From Amoebophrya sp. A120 (lineage: Eukaryota; Sar; Dinophyceae; Syndiniales; Amoebophryaceae), in contig CAJINV010000001.1 of assembly GCA_905178155.1 (NCBI GenBank), positions 7,261,794 through 7,325,793 of the forward strand: a DNA stretch of 64,000 bases, given 5' to 3'. The position numbers and the translations under genes are program-made. Positions 1-13,158 of this stretch are shown piece by piece (the stretch's first letter is position 1; the number at the start of each line of letters is the position of its first letter). The notes beneath the pieces are model-generated. The model was not told where the DNA came from. It saw only the letters and a program-made list of their open reading frames with translations, and did no database searches.

Positions 1-320
1 GCCCTTGTGCATGTTCGGCTCTGCGAGCCTTCGCCACGAATTTTCCCAAAAAGAAGAAATTCCTCGGTCAACGCGGAAACCAATCCACTAGCTCTCACTT
101 CCGCCTGCTGATGCTGTGCACCACGTCACCACGCATCAGCTTCTCTTCCACCTCGCGTGTCGATTTCTCGTTTCGAGTTCTCCTGTTCGCGCTTGCACCA
201 AATTCAAAGGACAAAACCGCCTGTAATGTCGACCTTCACGCCAATACGCAGCAGGAGCCGGCGCAAGCAGGTGCACTTGTAGCAGGATTACTGTCGGGCT
301 GCTCGTAGCGCGCAAGATTG
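1..320. other. Window edge, no gene seen
   Basis: This stretch lies downstream of the membrin stop codon. Short open frames exist on both strands but none has recognisable protein character or splice structure. Confidence 0.5.
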
Positions 321-1240
321 CTACTTCATCCACTTGAAGTAAATGTAGAGTGTTACAAACAGCACCATGGAAATGGTGATGCCCGCATAGACGAGAATCT
401 TGTCCTCCAGATGCCGCCTATCGATGCGGTTGACCAGACCGGTTCCGCGGCCGACAGATTCTATCACAGAAACCATGCGAGTTGCAGCGCCGGCGAGTAT
501 CGCGTTTTGGTTCTGCAATCGGGATCGAGATTCATGGCCCTGTAGATTTGGAGCGGGAAAGGTTTTAAAACAAGGATCATCAAGAAAGCGAACATAACGC
601 CAGATGATCCCGGAACAAGTGCTTGCTTCGAGTTAGCATCTCATACGTACTAGACGTAAAGAACTTCATCAAGAATAAATCAGTACCATTTCCAGCAGAT
701 CATCCAGCTGCCTGTCGACGTCGCGTATTCGATTTCTTTCCGTCAGCAATTTGCTTCTGTCGTCGTTCACGCGGGCGTCGCGGCTCCCGACCAGGTTGTC
801 CTGGTCCATTTGCTGTTGCCGAATGTCCTCAATTTTGTGCGGCTCAAGCGACGCTCGTATTGTCGACTTGTCATCGGTCAACTGGTTTAGATACCTGTCC
901 CACTTGCCTCGCCCGCCCGGTAGGTTTTTGCCGCCCCGTTTCACTTCGGTCTCGAATACCGCATACGCATCGCCTGATTGGACATGAGAAGAAAAAAAGA
1001 TTTTCATGGTTTTTCTATACGCAACATCAACACTAAAACCTGTGTGGAGGAAATACTAGAGGCCGTGTTGATCTACAACTCAGAACAAACAAGTATACCG
1101 AATTCTTTTTCCAGTCCTTGTAGCCGCTGTCGTTTTGCAACCGGAAGTCGCTGCCCGACCTCGATACTGTCCAGCTCGGTATCGATCTCGTTCTTGCGCG
1201 TGATGCATTTTTGATACAAACTGGTCACGTCGACGGCCAT
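321..1240 (-). CDS. Membrin/BOS1-like Qb-SNARE (GOSR2 family)
   Basis: Three exons (1240-1099, 973-687, 539-321) join with GT-AG borders to give 215 residues, the usual size for membrin. The N-terminal part is helical, the SNARE helix begins near DVDRQLDDLLEMG and runs through RLQNQNAIL, where a Gln fits the zero layer, and the protein ends in a single membrane segment (YAGITISMVLFVTLYIYF) with almost no lumenal tail, so it is tail-anchored. The RRHLEDK stretch before the anchor resembles the same position of plant and animal membrins. Membrin is the Qb-SNARE for ER-to-Golgi and intra-Golgi fusion. The start ATG at 1240 is the first in frame with the second exon. GOS28 is the main alternative, but the linker before the anchor fits membrin better. 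Confidence 0.82.
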
Positions 1241-1681
1241 GGTTGCAGGTTCAGTAATCAATCCTCCCTAAGAATTAAAATTTTCTATCCAAATCTACTT
1301 ATATTTCCGCGCAGGTGAAAAAGCATGCGAGAGACATGATCTAGAACTAGAAATCAAACATCGTACGAGGAAATAGGTCACGAACCGCGGATAGTTGTAG
1401 CTGGGCAAGAGGCGTACTACTGTGTGACAAATAGTTTAACAAAAATGAGTCTTATTCGTTGTTGAAAAATCTCTCTGAATGCAGTTGAGACCGGGCGCAG
1501 CAGCGGCTTTCTTTTGTCTGCGTTTCTTTGAGATCCATTTCTTTTTGCGTTTTCTATATTGGAGGCGGGACCGTTCGCATACACATACACTCGAAAACAT
1601 CACGGTAAACTCAAGCCGCAGCACCTCTACCAGTCCCCAGCGCAATACGTTTTGGCTATGCAGGCTGCGCAAGCAAAAAGA
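1241..1681. other. Intergenic, 5' flank of membrin gene
   Basis: About 440 bp between the membrin start and the stop of the methyltransferase gene. No gene, repeat or RNA motif is apparent; one open frame on the minus strand (1436-1672) is basic and low in complexity. Confidence 0.5.
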
Positions 1682-3682
1682 TTATCGAGCACTGCGGTTC
1701 ATCAGAAACAGGCGTAACGGTTCGAGTAAATCGCGCAGTAGGGCATCTCTTGTAGGAGAGAGCGGAATTCTCTGGATCCATTCCTTGCACCCAGCCTCAT
1801 GCTCGTCGTCCATCAGGAGCAGCAACTCTTCCGCGATTTGCAAAAGGCTCCCGTCGCGAGAGTCCGACTGCCTTGCAATCTCACTTTGCACGGCCGAGTA
1901 GGTGGCACTCAAGGCATCGACGAGCGACGCCGGCGGTAGCTGCGACAGGTTTTTCGCGGTGAGAGGATATGCTGCGACTGCAGCGATTTCCTCAACGGCT
2001 GCAGGTGGGCCCGGTGGCTCTTCGTTGGTAGCTTGTATCAGTTGCGATCGCGACAGGACACTGTCACCCACGTTTTCTCGACCAGCCTGTGCACTCGCAA
2101 AAGAAGCAACGAGTACCCCGTCTAGATAGATGCGTGCTTCAACATCAACATCCACGTCTGCATCCATAACATCACTCGATGTCGCGGTCACGCTCACGAC
2201 AGCCTTTTTTACACCATGCAGCATCGCTCTAAGTTGGCGAATTGTTTTCGTTATTCCAGCTAACTCCAAATGTGCGGCGCTTCCTTCCGCCGGTTCCAGA
2301 GCAGACGACTGCAACCGCAGATCCCGCAATCTATCGCAAAGCTTTCGACGCTGGGCCTCCGCCCGTGCAATCAGGAAATCTTCCTTCAGTGCGGGAATGC
2401 AAGTGAACAACGAAACCAATTCCCTAAACTGCCGGAGAACAAAGCGGGCGTGCCAGGCGATTAGGGCGAAGCCTACACTCCCTGCTGGAGCGGAAAACGT
2501 TCCGTCCTCGTCCTTCGCTCTCTTTTCGGTCGAGAGCATTCCAAGGACCTCTTTCCTCGCTCCGTCCCGCAACTCGTTGGAATCGAGCTGCCCTAGAAGG
2601 GGTGCCACCACTGCCCACGATTCGTCAAAATCCGCCTCCCATGTCTCTTTCCGCTTTAACCGCTGCCGCAGGTCTTCCCGGCCGCTGGCTGAGAGGCTTA
2701 GTTCGAACAGCTTACCTTCCTTGTTGTCAGCAAGATCGTCAAACGCTCCTGAGGCTTGTTCCTCGTCATTGCCGGTCGGAAAATTATTCCCAGAAACTTC
2801 TGTAACCGCAAACCCGTCGTTCTCAGCCCTAGCGTTCCACTTCTTTGTGACGCTTTTCGAGCGTTCTGTGTAAGCGAGAAAAACCTTCGCGGTAGTTCCT
2901 TGCCAATAGGCGAGCAAGGTCACAATCGTGTCGAACAAATGCTCCACCAACTCGTCTTGCTGTTCGCGCGGGTAAAGAACTTCAGCGGCAAGAATCCACA
3001 AGGCGCCTCCATTCGGAATGCTCGTGGCCAAAGCCCGAGACGATGCAGTGTCTCGCCAGTCCAGCGTCTGCACACGAAGGTCGCAATCTCCGGCTGCTCC
3101 TGCCGCCCTATTTCCTCTTTCCCGCTGCGGCAACGCAGTTCCTCGGCAATTGGCTCTCGCATTTGCTTCCAGCAAGCTCAACTAGAGATTTCCAATTTAA
3201 ACAGAGCGTTGCACGAGATATATTGAACTGCGTTCGCTGTTGAATTTACTCCTAGCGACCGAAATCAAAAGCATTGGGAAGTACTATTCGCCTTGATTCT
3301 TTCGGGGGCATCATCATAGCTATACTACTACACACGCACCACTTACATGCAGGTCTGTGAGCACGACCGTTCCAGCTCCCAGGGCGTGGCAAACGAGACC
3401 GGCAATCCCTGTGCCCGCTCCAAGGTCGACTACAACGCAATCCGCTACAACCGGCGTAAGACACGCAAGGTGCTGCACAAGTTTCACTGTCGCTTCCCAG
3501 ACCCGGTTGCCCGTCTGCTTCAGTGGTAGTTCTCCAGAAACCAAAGGGATATCCATGCCTGCTCCGCCCGTGATGACCTCTCGCTCGGAGATATCCAGCG
3601 GGCCAGCAAACGGTCCAGTAATGATGACTTTGCCAGGTGCCCGGCGGATGCTCAATGGATTTCTCTGCGATGTCGACGCCAT
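1682..3682 (-). CDS. METTL21-like lysine methyltransferase with long C-terminal extension
   Basis: Two exons (3682-3347 and 3181-1682) join at a phase-0 GTAAGT...TAG intron to give 611 residues. The first exon carries the SAM-binding motif VVDLGAGTGIAGLVCHALGA and the start of motif II (VVLTDL); the second continues with LLEANARANC, LDWRD, and the post-motif AAEVLYPREQQDELVEHLF, the order seen in METTL21/FAM86-type seven-beta-strand methyltransferases. The catalytic fold occupies about residues 20 to 250. The remaining roughly 350 residues are charged and helical and match no family I know. Family members methylate lysines of chaperones and translation factors in the cytosol; the substrate here cannot be told. 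Confidence 0.75.
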
Positions 3683-4401
3683 GGTGGCAGATAACTTTTT
3701 CCGGTGCGAGGCTCGTAGTACACGATCCGTGTTCTAGTTTTAATATCGATCATCTGATGTTCTATAAAATTCGACTCTTGTCGTCGATCTCCTTAATTTT
3801 GTGTGCAGAACAGTGCGTCTTGGGACTTCTCCATACTTATTGTCAAACAGCCCAAGTCCCATGATTTTCTCCATTTTGTACTTGTACTTTTCGTCCACTA
3901 TGATATCTCACTTTGTGCGCGTGCATGTGCGTGTCTACTGCGAATCGGTATTTTTACGTCGTGCAAAAGCTGCAACCACGGGCTCCGCAGTACACTACAC
4001 GGTATTCTTGTCGTGTAAGTGCCCGCAGCACAACGCGTGGCAGTCATTTCTTGTTCGACAATTCAGGTTTGACTTTTCAGGAAATATGCGTTTCCGGTCC
4101 TGTCCTCAGTCGACATGGACAGCGAAAAATGAAGCGCCTTGTTCTAGTAGTGAAAAGTTGTATTAGATGAAGAAGGTTGTGCCTCCAGATGGCTTTAGCT
4201 TATAGCTTGTTCTACAAAAACCGTAAAACGACAAGGGCGGTGCAGCGCAAGCACAAGCCATTGAAAAAAACCTATGCAGCCCCCGTCTCCGGTGCAAGAA
4301 CTCGACGTCCCTTTCCTCCTTGGCTCTCTTCACAACCACCGAGAACATCGAGAACAGCACCGCAGCGCCAAATTTGCTTCTCCCGCTCCTCCTCGCTGCC
4401 C
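3683..4401. other. Intergenic region
   Basis: About 720 bp of moderate AT content between the methyltransferase start and the IFT56 stop. Overlapping plus-strand open frames (3801-4170) look random. No RNA gene or repeat is seen. Confidence 0.5.
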
Positions 4402-7110
<2,709 letters not shown>

Positions 7111-7957
7111 CTTGCCGACTGCTCGTGCGAGTTCGCCTGAACTGTACCGATTATAAAGCAGTTGCTGTTGGCTCTTGATCCGCTAGCCGTTCGGTGAAAA
7201 TCTCCAGGGCAACGCGTCACCTCGATAAATCGGAACGTACGACACACAAGCGCAAGCCGATGTCACTCCGCGAGCGCAGTAAACCACCTAATCATAGGCC
7301 TTTTCTTTGTTTTGATCAATCCAGGCCTCATCATGTTTTCCCTTTTTCTGGGAAGGACTCCATGAGTCCAACCACGCCTGCTGCAGAATGAGTCTTTCTT
7401 CGAATAAGCATATGAATTACTGCAAGTGCAATATGATCACGCACAAGAATGATTGATGTTACACGACCTCCTTCAAGTTTTCCTTTTCCTCCTTCTTCGT
7501 AAATGATGTCTGTGTTACTCAACACGACTGGCTCTACTCTGCACTTAGCGAAAATCAGCATGAGCTCACATGAAATTGGAAAAAAAATCGCTCCACATTT
7601 TCGTTTCATGAATGTCGTTGGACATCCACATCTGGCCGCACAATAGGTGCGTCTCCCCTCTTCTCACTGCCTCAAACCACCGTATCCTCTCAACCAGCTG
7701 CTATCTTTACTTCTCTTCTTCTACGCCCTTAATCTTCACATAGCCACGCATCGATTGCCTGAATTAAGAGAAACACAAACATCTCGCTTCGCTCAATGAA
7801 CATGAAAGAAGCGCACCACACTGTCGGCTAAGTCAAAAACGGCGGCCGCTTACCGTGGCCGTGCGCGTGACGCTTTTCCGTTATATGAGTCTGTGCCTTG
7901 GTGCAGAAATTCAGGCAATCCTACGCTGCTTTTTCACGCCTGTAAATCAGTTGTGTG
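7111..7957. other. Intergenic region
   Basis: About 850 bp between the IFT56 start and the lectin gene stop. Only short random open frames (for example 7331-7609 minus) are present; no repeats or RNA signatures are seen. Confidence 0.5.
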
Positions 7958-9409
7958 CTACAACCACAACCACGTGGACAACAAAATAGGTCCTGCGATG
8001 AGAACGCTGACACTATTGCATGATCTTCCCATTGCATGTGATTCTTCCGTTGCCGCAGGGGTAGACTTTTTCGCGCTGGCCTCCCACCAGGCGTCGGCGC
8101 TGTAGAAGTGCGCACCACAAATGGTCAAGGTTGTCTGATCCTCCGGACCAATCACGTACAAATACTGGAACGGCTCTTTCGACGAAAGGTCCACGACTGC
8201 GCCGTCTATTGTATCGTTTCCATTGTCCGCGGTAGTGACGAAAGGCACCTCCGCCGGAAGCTGGATTTTCCCGGCGGCAGCGAGCAAATCAATTCTGGCG
8301 TGACAATGAAAAACGCCCCCACCCCAGAACTTGGCAGCATTTGTATTGCAAACCTTTCCAATGGAAACACTCCACGTCTTGCATATATCAGCATACACAA
8401 ATTTGCCATGCTGAATAACAAAAATTTGTACTTATTGCAAAGGAGCCCAACAGCACCCGGATCTGTTATGCAGAAGATGCCTTGCGTGCCTAAATTCTGC
8501 ATGAGAAAGGCTCGTACTCGTAGTCCTTTCATGCAAGACAGAATGAAAGATAAGGTTTTCATTTGGAAACTTTGCTGCATGAGAAACTTTTGCAAATTGA
8601 TTCCAGGGCGGGGGCATTTTTCACTGTAATACTTATTTGGTGACTGGATCATCTACGTCGGGATCCAGAAGCACAAAGCCGTTGTTCAAGCGCGCCTGGC
8701 AGCAATCGTATCTGTTCCAAATTTCCATTTTGGAAAGGCAGTGCTTCTTTCCGTCCTTGAACTCCAGTCGCCACCAGCCGCCGTTGTCGACGGTGTTGTT
8801 ATTGTGGCTGCAGACATGTTGACCGTGTGGATTCTCACTCCAGCGTGTCGACATGCCCCTTTCGTAGAGGAGAGGGGAAGCACTGTAATCGTTCCCACCG
8901 AAATCGCTCGACTGCGTGGCAACGAGTTGCTCTATCGGAACAAGGGTTTCTCCTCCTTTCGCTGTCGCGGAGTACAACACTTGTTCGCTGTCAACAACTT
9001 CGCTCCTTGCCGCCAAGGATGCGTGGGTGGCGCCGCGGTGAGACAGTGAGGACGAGAAGTGTGTTGCGTCCGACGTCTTCTCTCGACGCAGGACTTGTGC
9101 GGAGGGTTGGCCTGGCTGCGTCTTGTTGGTGATGCCCACTGAGCCACTGGCAACGTTTGGACCCGCATTTCTACTCGCGGTGCCGGTTCTCGTTTTGGTT
9201 TTCCTGATTTTTCGCCCGCCCGTGCTACTTGTTCGCGGGCTATCGCTATCAGACGCGATGGAGTCGGTGGATTGGCGCAATTTGGGAGCGCCGCTCGCTT
9301 CTCCAGTAGGCGTCAGCGTGATTTGCTTCCTGTTTTCTGTCCTCTGCGGCTCCACGTCCACAGCTCTTGCATTGGACGTCGTGGAGATAGTGTGAAAGTA
9401 CAGACGCAT
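7958..9409 (-). CDS. F-type lectin (fucolectin) domain protein with hydrophobic C-terminus
   Basis: Exons 9409-8645 and 8260-7958 join in phase 0 by a GTCACC...CCAG intron. The domain runs from about LVATQSSDFGGNDYSASPLL through HVCSHNN, WWRLEF, MEIWNRYDCCQARLNNGFVLL and ends YLYVIG...LTICGAHFY. This is the fucolectin/tachylectin-4 pattern, including the WW-x-(V/L), NR-x-DCC-x-x-RL and LTxCxxxxY signatures. F-type lectins bind fucosylated glycans. The tail after the domain ends in a run of hydrophobic residues (SVSVLIAGPILLSTWLWL) directly before the stop, compatible with a GPI-anchor signal or a membrane anchor. The N-terminal 150 residues are Ser/Thr-rich. The start is uncertain: 9409 gives MRLYFHTIS with weak signal-peptide character, and the frame stays open upstream to 9724. 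Confidence 0.72.
8307..8639. mobile_element. Inverted-repeat insertion inside the lectin gene intron (family D)
   Basis: The ends are inverted repeats: GACAATGAAAAACGCCCCCA on the left and its imperfect complement (GGGGGCATTTTTCACTGTAA) on the right at about 8609-8628. GTGAC occurs on both sides (8302-8306 and 8640-8644) and may be a target duplication, in which case the right terminal repeat lies about 11 bp inside the end. Excision at the duplicate would shift the reading frame, so the conventional GT-AG intron that includes the element is preferred for the gene model. The termini lack the TATC...GATA ends of the other elements in this window. Confidence 0.6.
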
Positions 9410-10313
9410 CAAAACATAAATGGACCTGCGCCACCAACCACAAGGAGGCGGCGCGGTCGCCGTTTTTGGAAGGGGAGTCGAATTGCCGGCATGCTTCCGA
9501 ACTGAAAGAGATAATCTTTCAACACCAAGTACGTGTTTGAATGAAGAAAATCGTCCATACGAACGTGTGCATGTACGAACGTGCGCATCTAAGCGCCGGC
9601 ATGTACTACTGAATCTGATAATAAACAAACTACTACCGTCTAGAAATAGGAATAGGATATTACACGACAGAAATTCATATTCCCTTTCCCCCATCGAGAC
9701 GAAGCTAAACCAAAACAAGTACACGCTTTGGCTTCACTAGCAGCTGGTTGTGGCTCAGGCTCTCTCTCGTTCTCCAGTGAATTATTTTCGCTCGTCCTCA
9801 CAAGCAGCAGGTTGCTGCTCTCGCCACTGTTTCTGATCCCTGTCGATCTCGCTGTGTCTATTTGAAGACTCCCGTTCATCTCGGCATCTACTTATAGCGA
9901 ACGATCAACAAGCTGCTGGAACAAACCTTCTGCATCACAGTTTAGCAAAAGCACTTGTGCACTATGTCGAAACGATCCCGTTCAGGTCGAACATGAGTTC
10001 TAGTTTCCTTCACAAAAACGTCGCGTAGAATCCATCGGCTGTAAGTGGTTGGGAGAAAAACATCCACATTTACATAGATGCATTGAATACATCAAGCTTC
10101 ACATCTCTGGCATGATGATTGATGATCATGACAATCAACATCTTTATTTCAACTTCGTTGTTTCGGTAGTGGTACTGCTACACACACGTCCTATCTCTTT
10201 GCGAAGTTCGATTCCCAATGCCACCAACCTTTTCGTACAAATTTCAAAATAACTTTTTTGCGCATCCATTTGTGTGTCAGCGATCGTTGTCGCCGTGCAT
10301 TTGAAAAGAAGGA
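9410..10313. other. 5' flank of lectin gene and intergenic region
   Basis: About 900 bp. The lectin reading frame stays open to 9724 and could hold more N-terminal sequence or a leader exon. Beyond that no coding signal or repeat is evident. Confidence 0.4.
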
Positions 10314-12329
10314 TCAAAGCTTCGCCCCTTCCTCCGCCACGCTATCTCCCTCCATGCCACTGGCTTGCTCATCCAGGTACTGCAAAATTTCTGCAGCCAA
10401 GACCCTGGCGGAGTGCGCGGCGGCGAGTAACCGACCCGGCCGATGCGTAAAATAGTCCCCGCACATGCCGAGGTGACTTTGCGCCGCAAAAAACGCCTCT
10501 TCCTCGCCGACGATCTTGCCGTGGTCCGCGAGCAAGTGCAAAAACTGCGCACTTCGGTCTGGGTAGGCGGCTCCCCAACGGTGACGATATCACATGCAAA
10601 AATGTCAACGTCTTTGGTCTTCGGTGGAGACAACTGCACCATCATTCGCGGCACGACAGCATGGCTTGTTCTCTTGATTGAATTTCAGTTTCTGCATCGT
10701 TCAAATCTCACTTGCAACGGACGGACGAGCTTGCTCCAGATGATGAAGATTACTATACTAACCGCTACAAGCAAAGGTTTTCGTTTGTACTCTCGCCATG
10801 CATCGATAACAAAGAGCAGTTTGTCAACATACCCGTGAAGTCGGTGACTTTGACATTATTATAGTTGCCATTCATACACCAACCTGGTAGATAATTTCGT
10901 TCTTGGCTTCCCAATCCGGATACAACAGCTTCAGGGACTGGATGAATGCGGGCAGAACTTCTGCTTCCGCAAGCGCGTTGCACCGCTCGCGTAATTTTTC
11001 GAAGAACGTGCTGCTGTCCAGCTGCCCAGCTTCATCCTCCGCGTGTGGCATATCTTCCTCAAACTCCAGCTGGCGGCGCAACTCGTCTATTCTGCCCTTC
11101 GTCCAGATGGGGTTGCTCATTGCCACCCAGCAATCGACCGGCTCTGGGTCTCCAGCTTTGTCAGGTTTATAGGAAAACGCACCGCGGCCCGGCTTGGCGT
11201 TCTCGCGGCTGGCCCATTTCAGAATCGGGTGCTTCAGATAGTGAATACCGTTCAGCAGATTGTCCTTCAAGGAGGCCGCGGGACCACTCGCATCGTCTCC
11301 TGTTATAACTCTTTCCCCCTTCGGACGCGAGGCCAGCATGCAGGTGATGACCGGTAAGCTCTCGATTTCTCGGTACAACAGCTGCTGAATGGGCTCGAGC
11401 AGTTCCGCCGTTTCTTGTCGCGAGAAGAAAGGCTCCTCACCCTTGATGCTCAGGAAAAGCCGGTCCGCGGACACGAAGAAATCGAAACTATCCTCCGTGA
11501 AGCTGTCATCGACTGCACCATCCGCAGCTCCGTCCCGCTTGCGCATCGCGTCCTCCGCATTCACCCACTTGCGCACGCGCCACGCCCGCTCCGGCTTGCT
11601 GCCTTTCGCACCGCCCGGCGAGGGCATCGTCGGAGAGGAACCGCCGGTGACCCCTCGGAAGGACGGCACCACGCGTGTGCCGCAGTGCACCTTAATTTTC
11701 GGGTTGTCCGCCACCAGCTTCTCGACGATGTTGCTGCTACTTGTGTACCCCACGTACGGAAGTTCGCTGAGGTACTCTTCCGGCTTCCGCTGCGCCTGTA
11801 GTTCACCTGCTTGTTCATCATATAAGCTGTTTCCGCTCGCGCCGGAGTGGTGCATTGGAGACGCCGAGGCGTCGTTGCTGCGGTTCGCGAACGTGCCGGG
11901 GTGCATACCCAAATCCATGAACACGCCCCGCAACTCGGGAGAGAGGCTGGAGGTGGCGCCACAGCTGAAATTCGGGTTGTTCGTCGACACCTTAATTTCG
12001 CCCGTGCTGAGGTACTGCATTTGCGCGAAGGTGCCCTCGAGACCCCAGGGGTGCAGCAGACCTTTCTCCTCCCACTCATTGATCAGGCTTACGTCTAACC
12101 CGCACGCGGCGGTGACGTACTGAAAGCCGTGGTCGAAACTCATGCCCGGCTGCGCCCGTGGTTTGCGCGTGGCCGCGCGGCCGCCGAGCCCGCGCCCCAT
12201 CTCGAACAGGTGCACCTCCGACACGCGGCTGCTCCGGCTCAGCATCTCCGCCAAAGTGCCTCCCGCGACCCCGGCGCCGCAGATGGCGACTTTCACGTCG
12301 CTGGTGCGCGTTCGGGGGAGTTTGAGCAT
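10314..12329 (-). CDS. Renalase-like FAD-dependent amine oxidase
   Basis: Exons 12329-10880 and 10558-10314 join by a GTGTAT...CAG intron (phase 1) into 564 residues. The N-terminus has the dinucleotide-binding fold ICGAGVAGGTLAEMLSR, then HLFEMGRGLGGRAATRK, the renalase/flavin-oxidoreductase signature. FDHGFQYV follows, and the C-terminal block GDYFTHRPGRLLAAAHSA resembles the flavin-contacting end of renalases. Middle segments carry Ser/Gly-rich insertions, so the protein is longer than bacterial or animal renalases (about 340). These enzymes oxidise off-target dihydropyridine isomers of NAD(P)H or act as amine oxidases; the substrate here is unknown. One point is open: sequence just upstream of 10558 encodes HRWGAAYPDRSAQ, a typical renalase motif, so the true acceptor may be non-AG near 10583-10590. 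Confidence 0.75.
10559..10879. other. Intron of renalase-like gene with degenerate inverted repeats
   Basis: The intron ends carry an imperfect inverted repeat built on AATGTCAA (about 10846-10856 against 10596-10610), similar to the termini of the intronic elements elsewhere. No 5-bp duplication that preserves the downstream frame was found, so it may be an old, decayed element. Confidence 0.35.
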
Positions 12330-13158
12330 TCTCAATCGATAGCTTTCTTACGAAAAACGAGCGAAACAGGAAAGGAGGCGCAGAACTTACTGTGATATTG
12401 TGAAACGTAGATACAAGTGCATTTGCGTCAACATGTTGGGTAATTTGAGACAATCAAAGTGCAGCTTCATAGGCTATAAATGTTCCCTCGCAAGAACTGC
12501 CGGAGCGATGGATTCTACCGCCTCGCAAATTGTGATAGATTTTGCGTCGCGACTGCGCGACGTACTAAGGTACCATTCTGGAGAGAGTATCTACAGCTAC
12601 TTGCACTAAGAAAAACGAAGCGGGAAACTGGCAAACAAGCTTACTGTGCTGGATGTGCGCGCTTCATGAGAGCCATAGAAAATTCAGGTGTTTTACAAAT
12701 CGTTGCTACCCGATTTTTTTCCAAAAAAATGGAAATTGACTTTCTTGATCAGTGAGTTGATTCTGTGTGAAAAAAACACACAACCGAACACATTTTATTT
12801 AGGCTCTCACAAAATTTCTCGGTTGCATGTTCAGTTGCAGTTGGCGTCGTATATCTTTGTCAGAAAAAAACTTCGTCGTTTGGTTACTCTTACTGATCAT
12901 CGAAGATCATTTACTCATTTGAAAAATAAAAAGCGACTGAGTACTACAATTTGCTACATCTACCGTGCTGTCAAAGCCGGAACTGCGAAAAAAAATCCTA
13001 CAGAAAAACAACCGAGTGCAAGAAAAAAAGCTCGTCAATGAGAATGCGACAGAAATTGTGCTTGAAGAATCAATGTGGACGAAAGGAGCAGATGAATGAT
13101 TGGAAGTAATACAGGATCCGGATCAAAAAAAAAAGTAAAACTGCGCTTGGCTTCCTTA
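12330..13158. other. Intergenic region, AT-rich
   Basis: About 830 bp, poor in GC and rich in A and T runs. Small open frames (12400-13041) look random. No RNA or repeat is evident. Confidence 0.5.
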
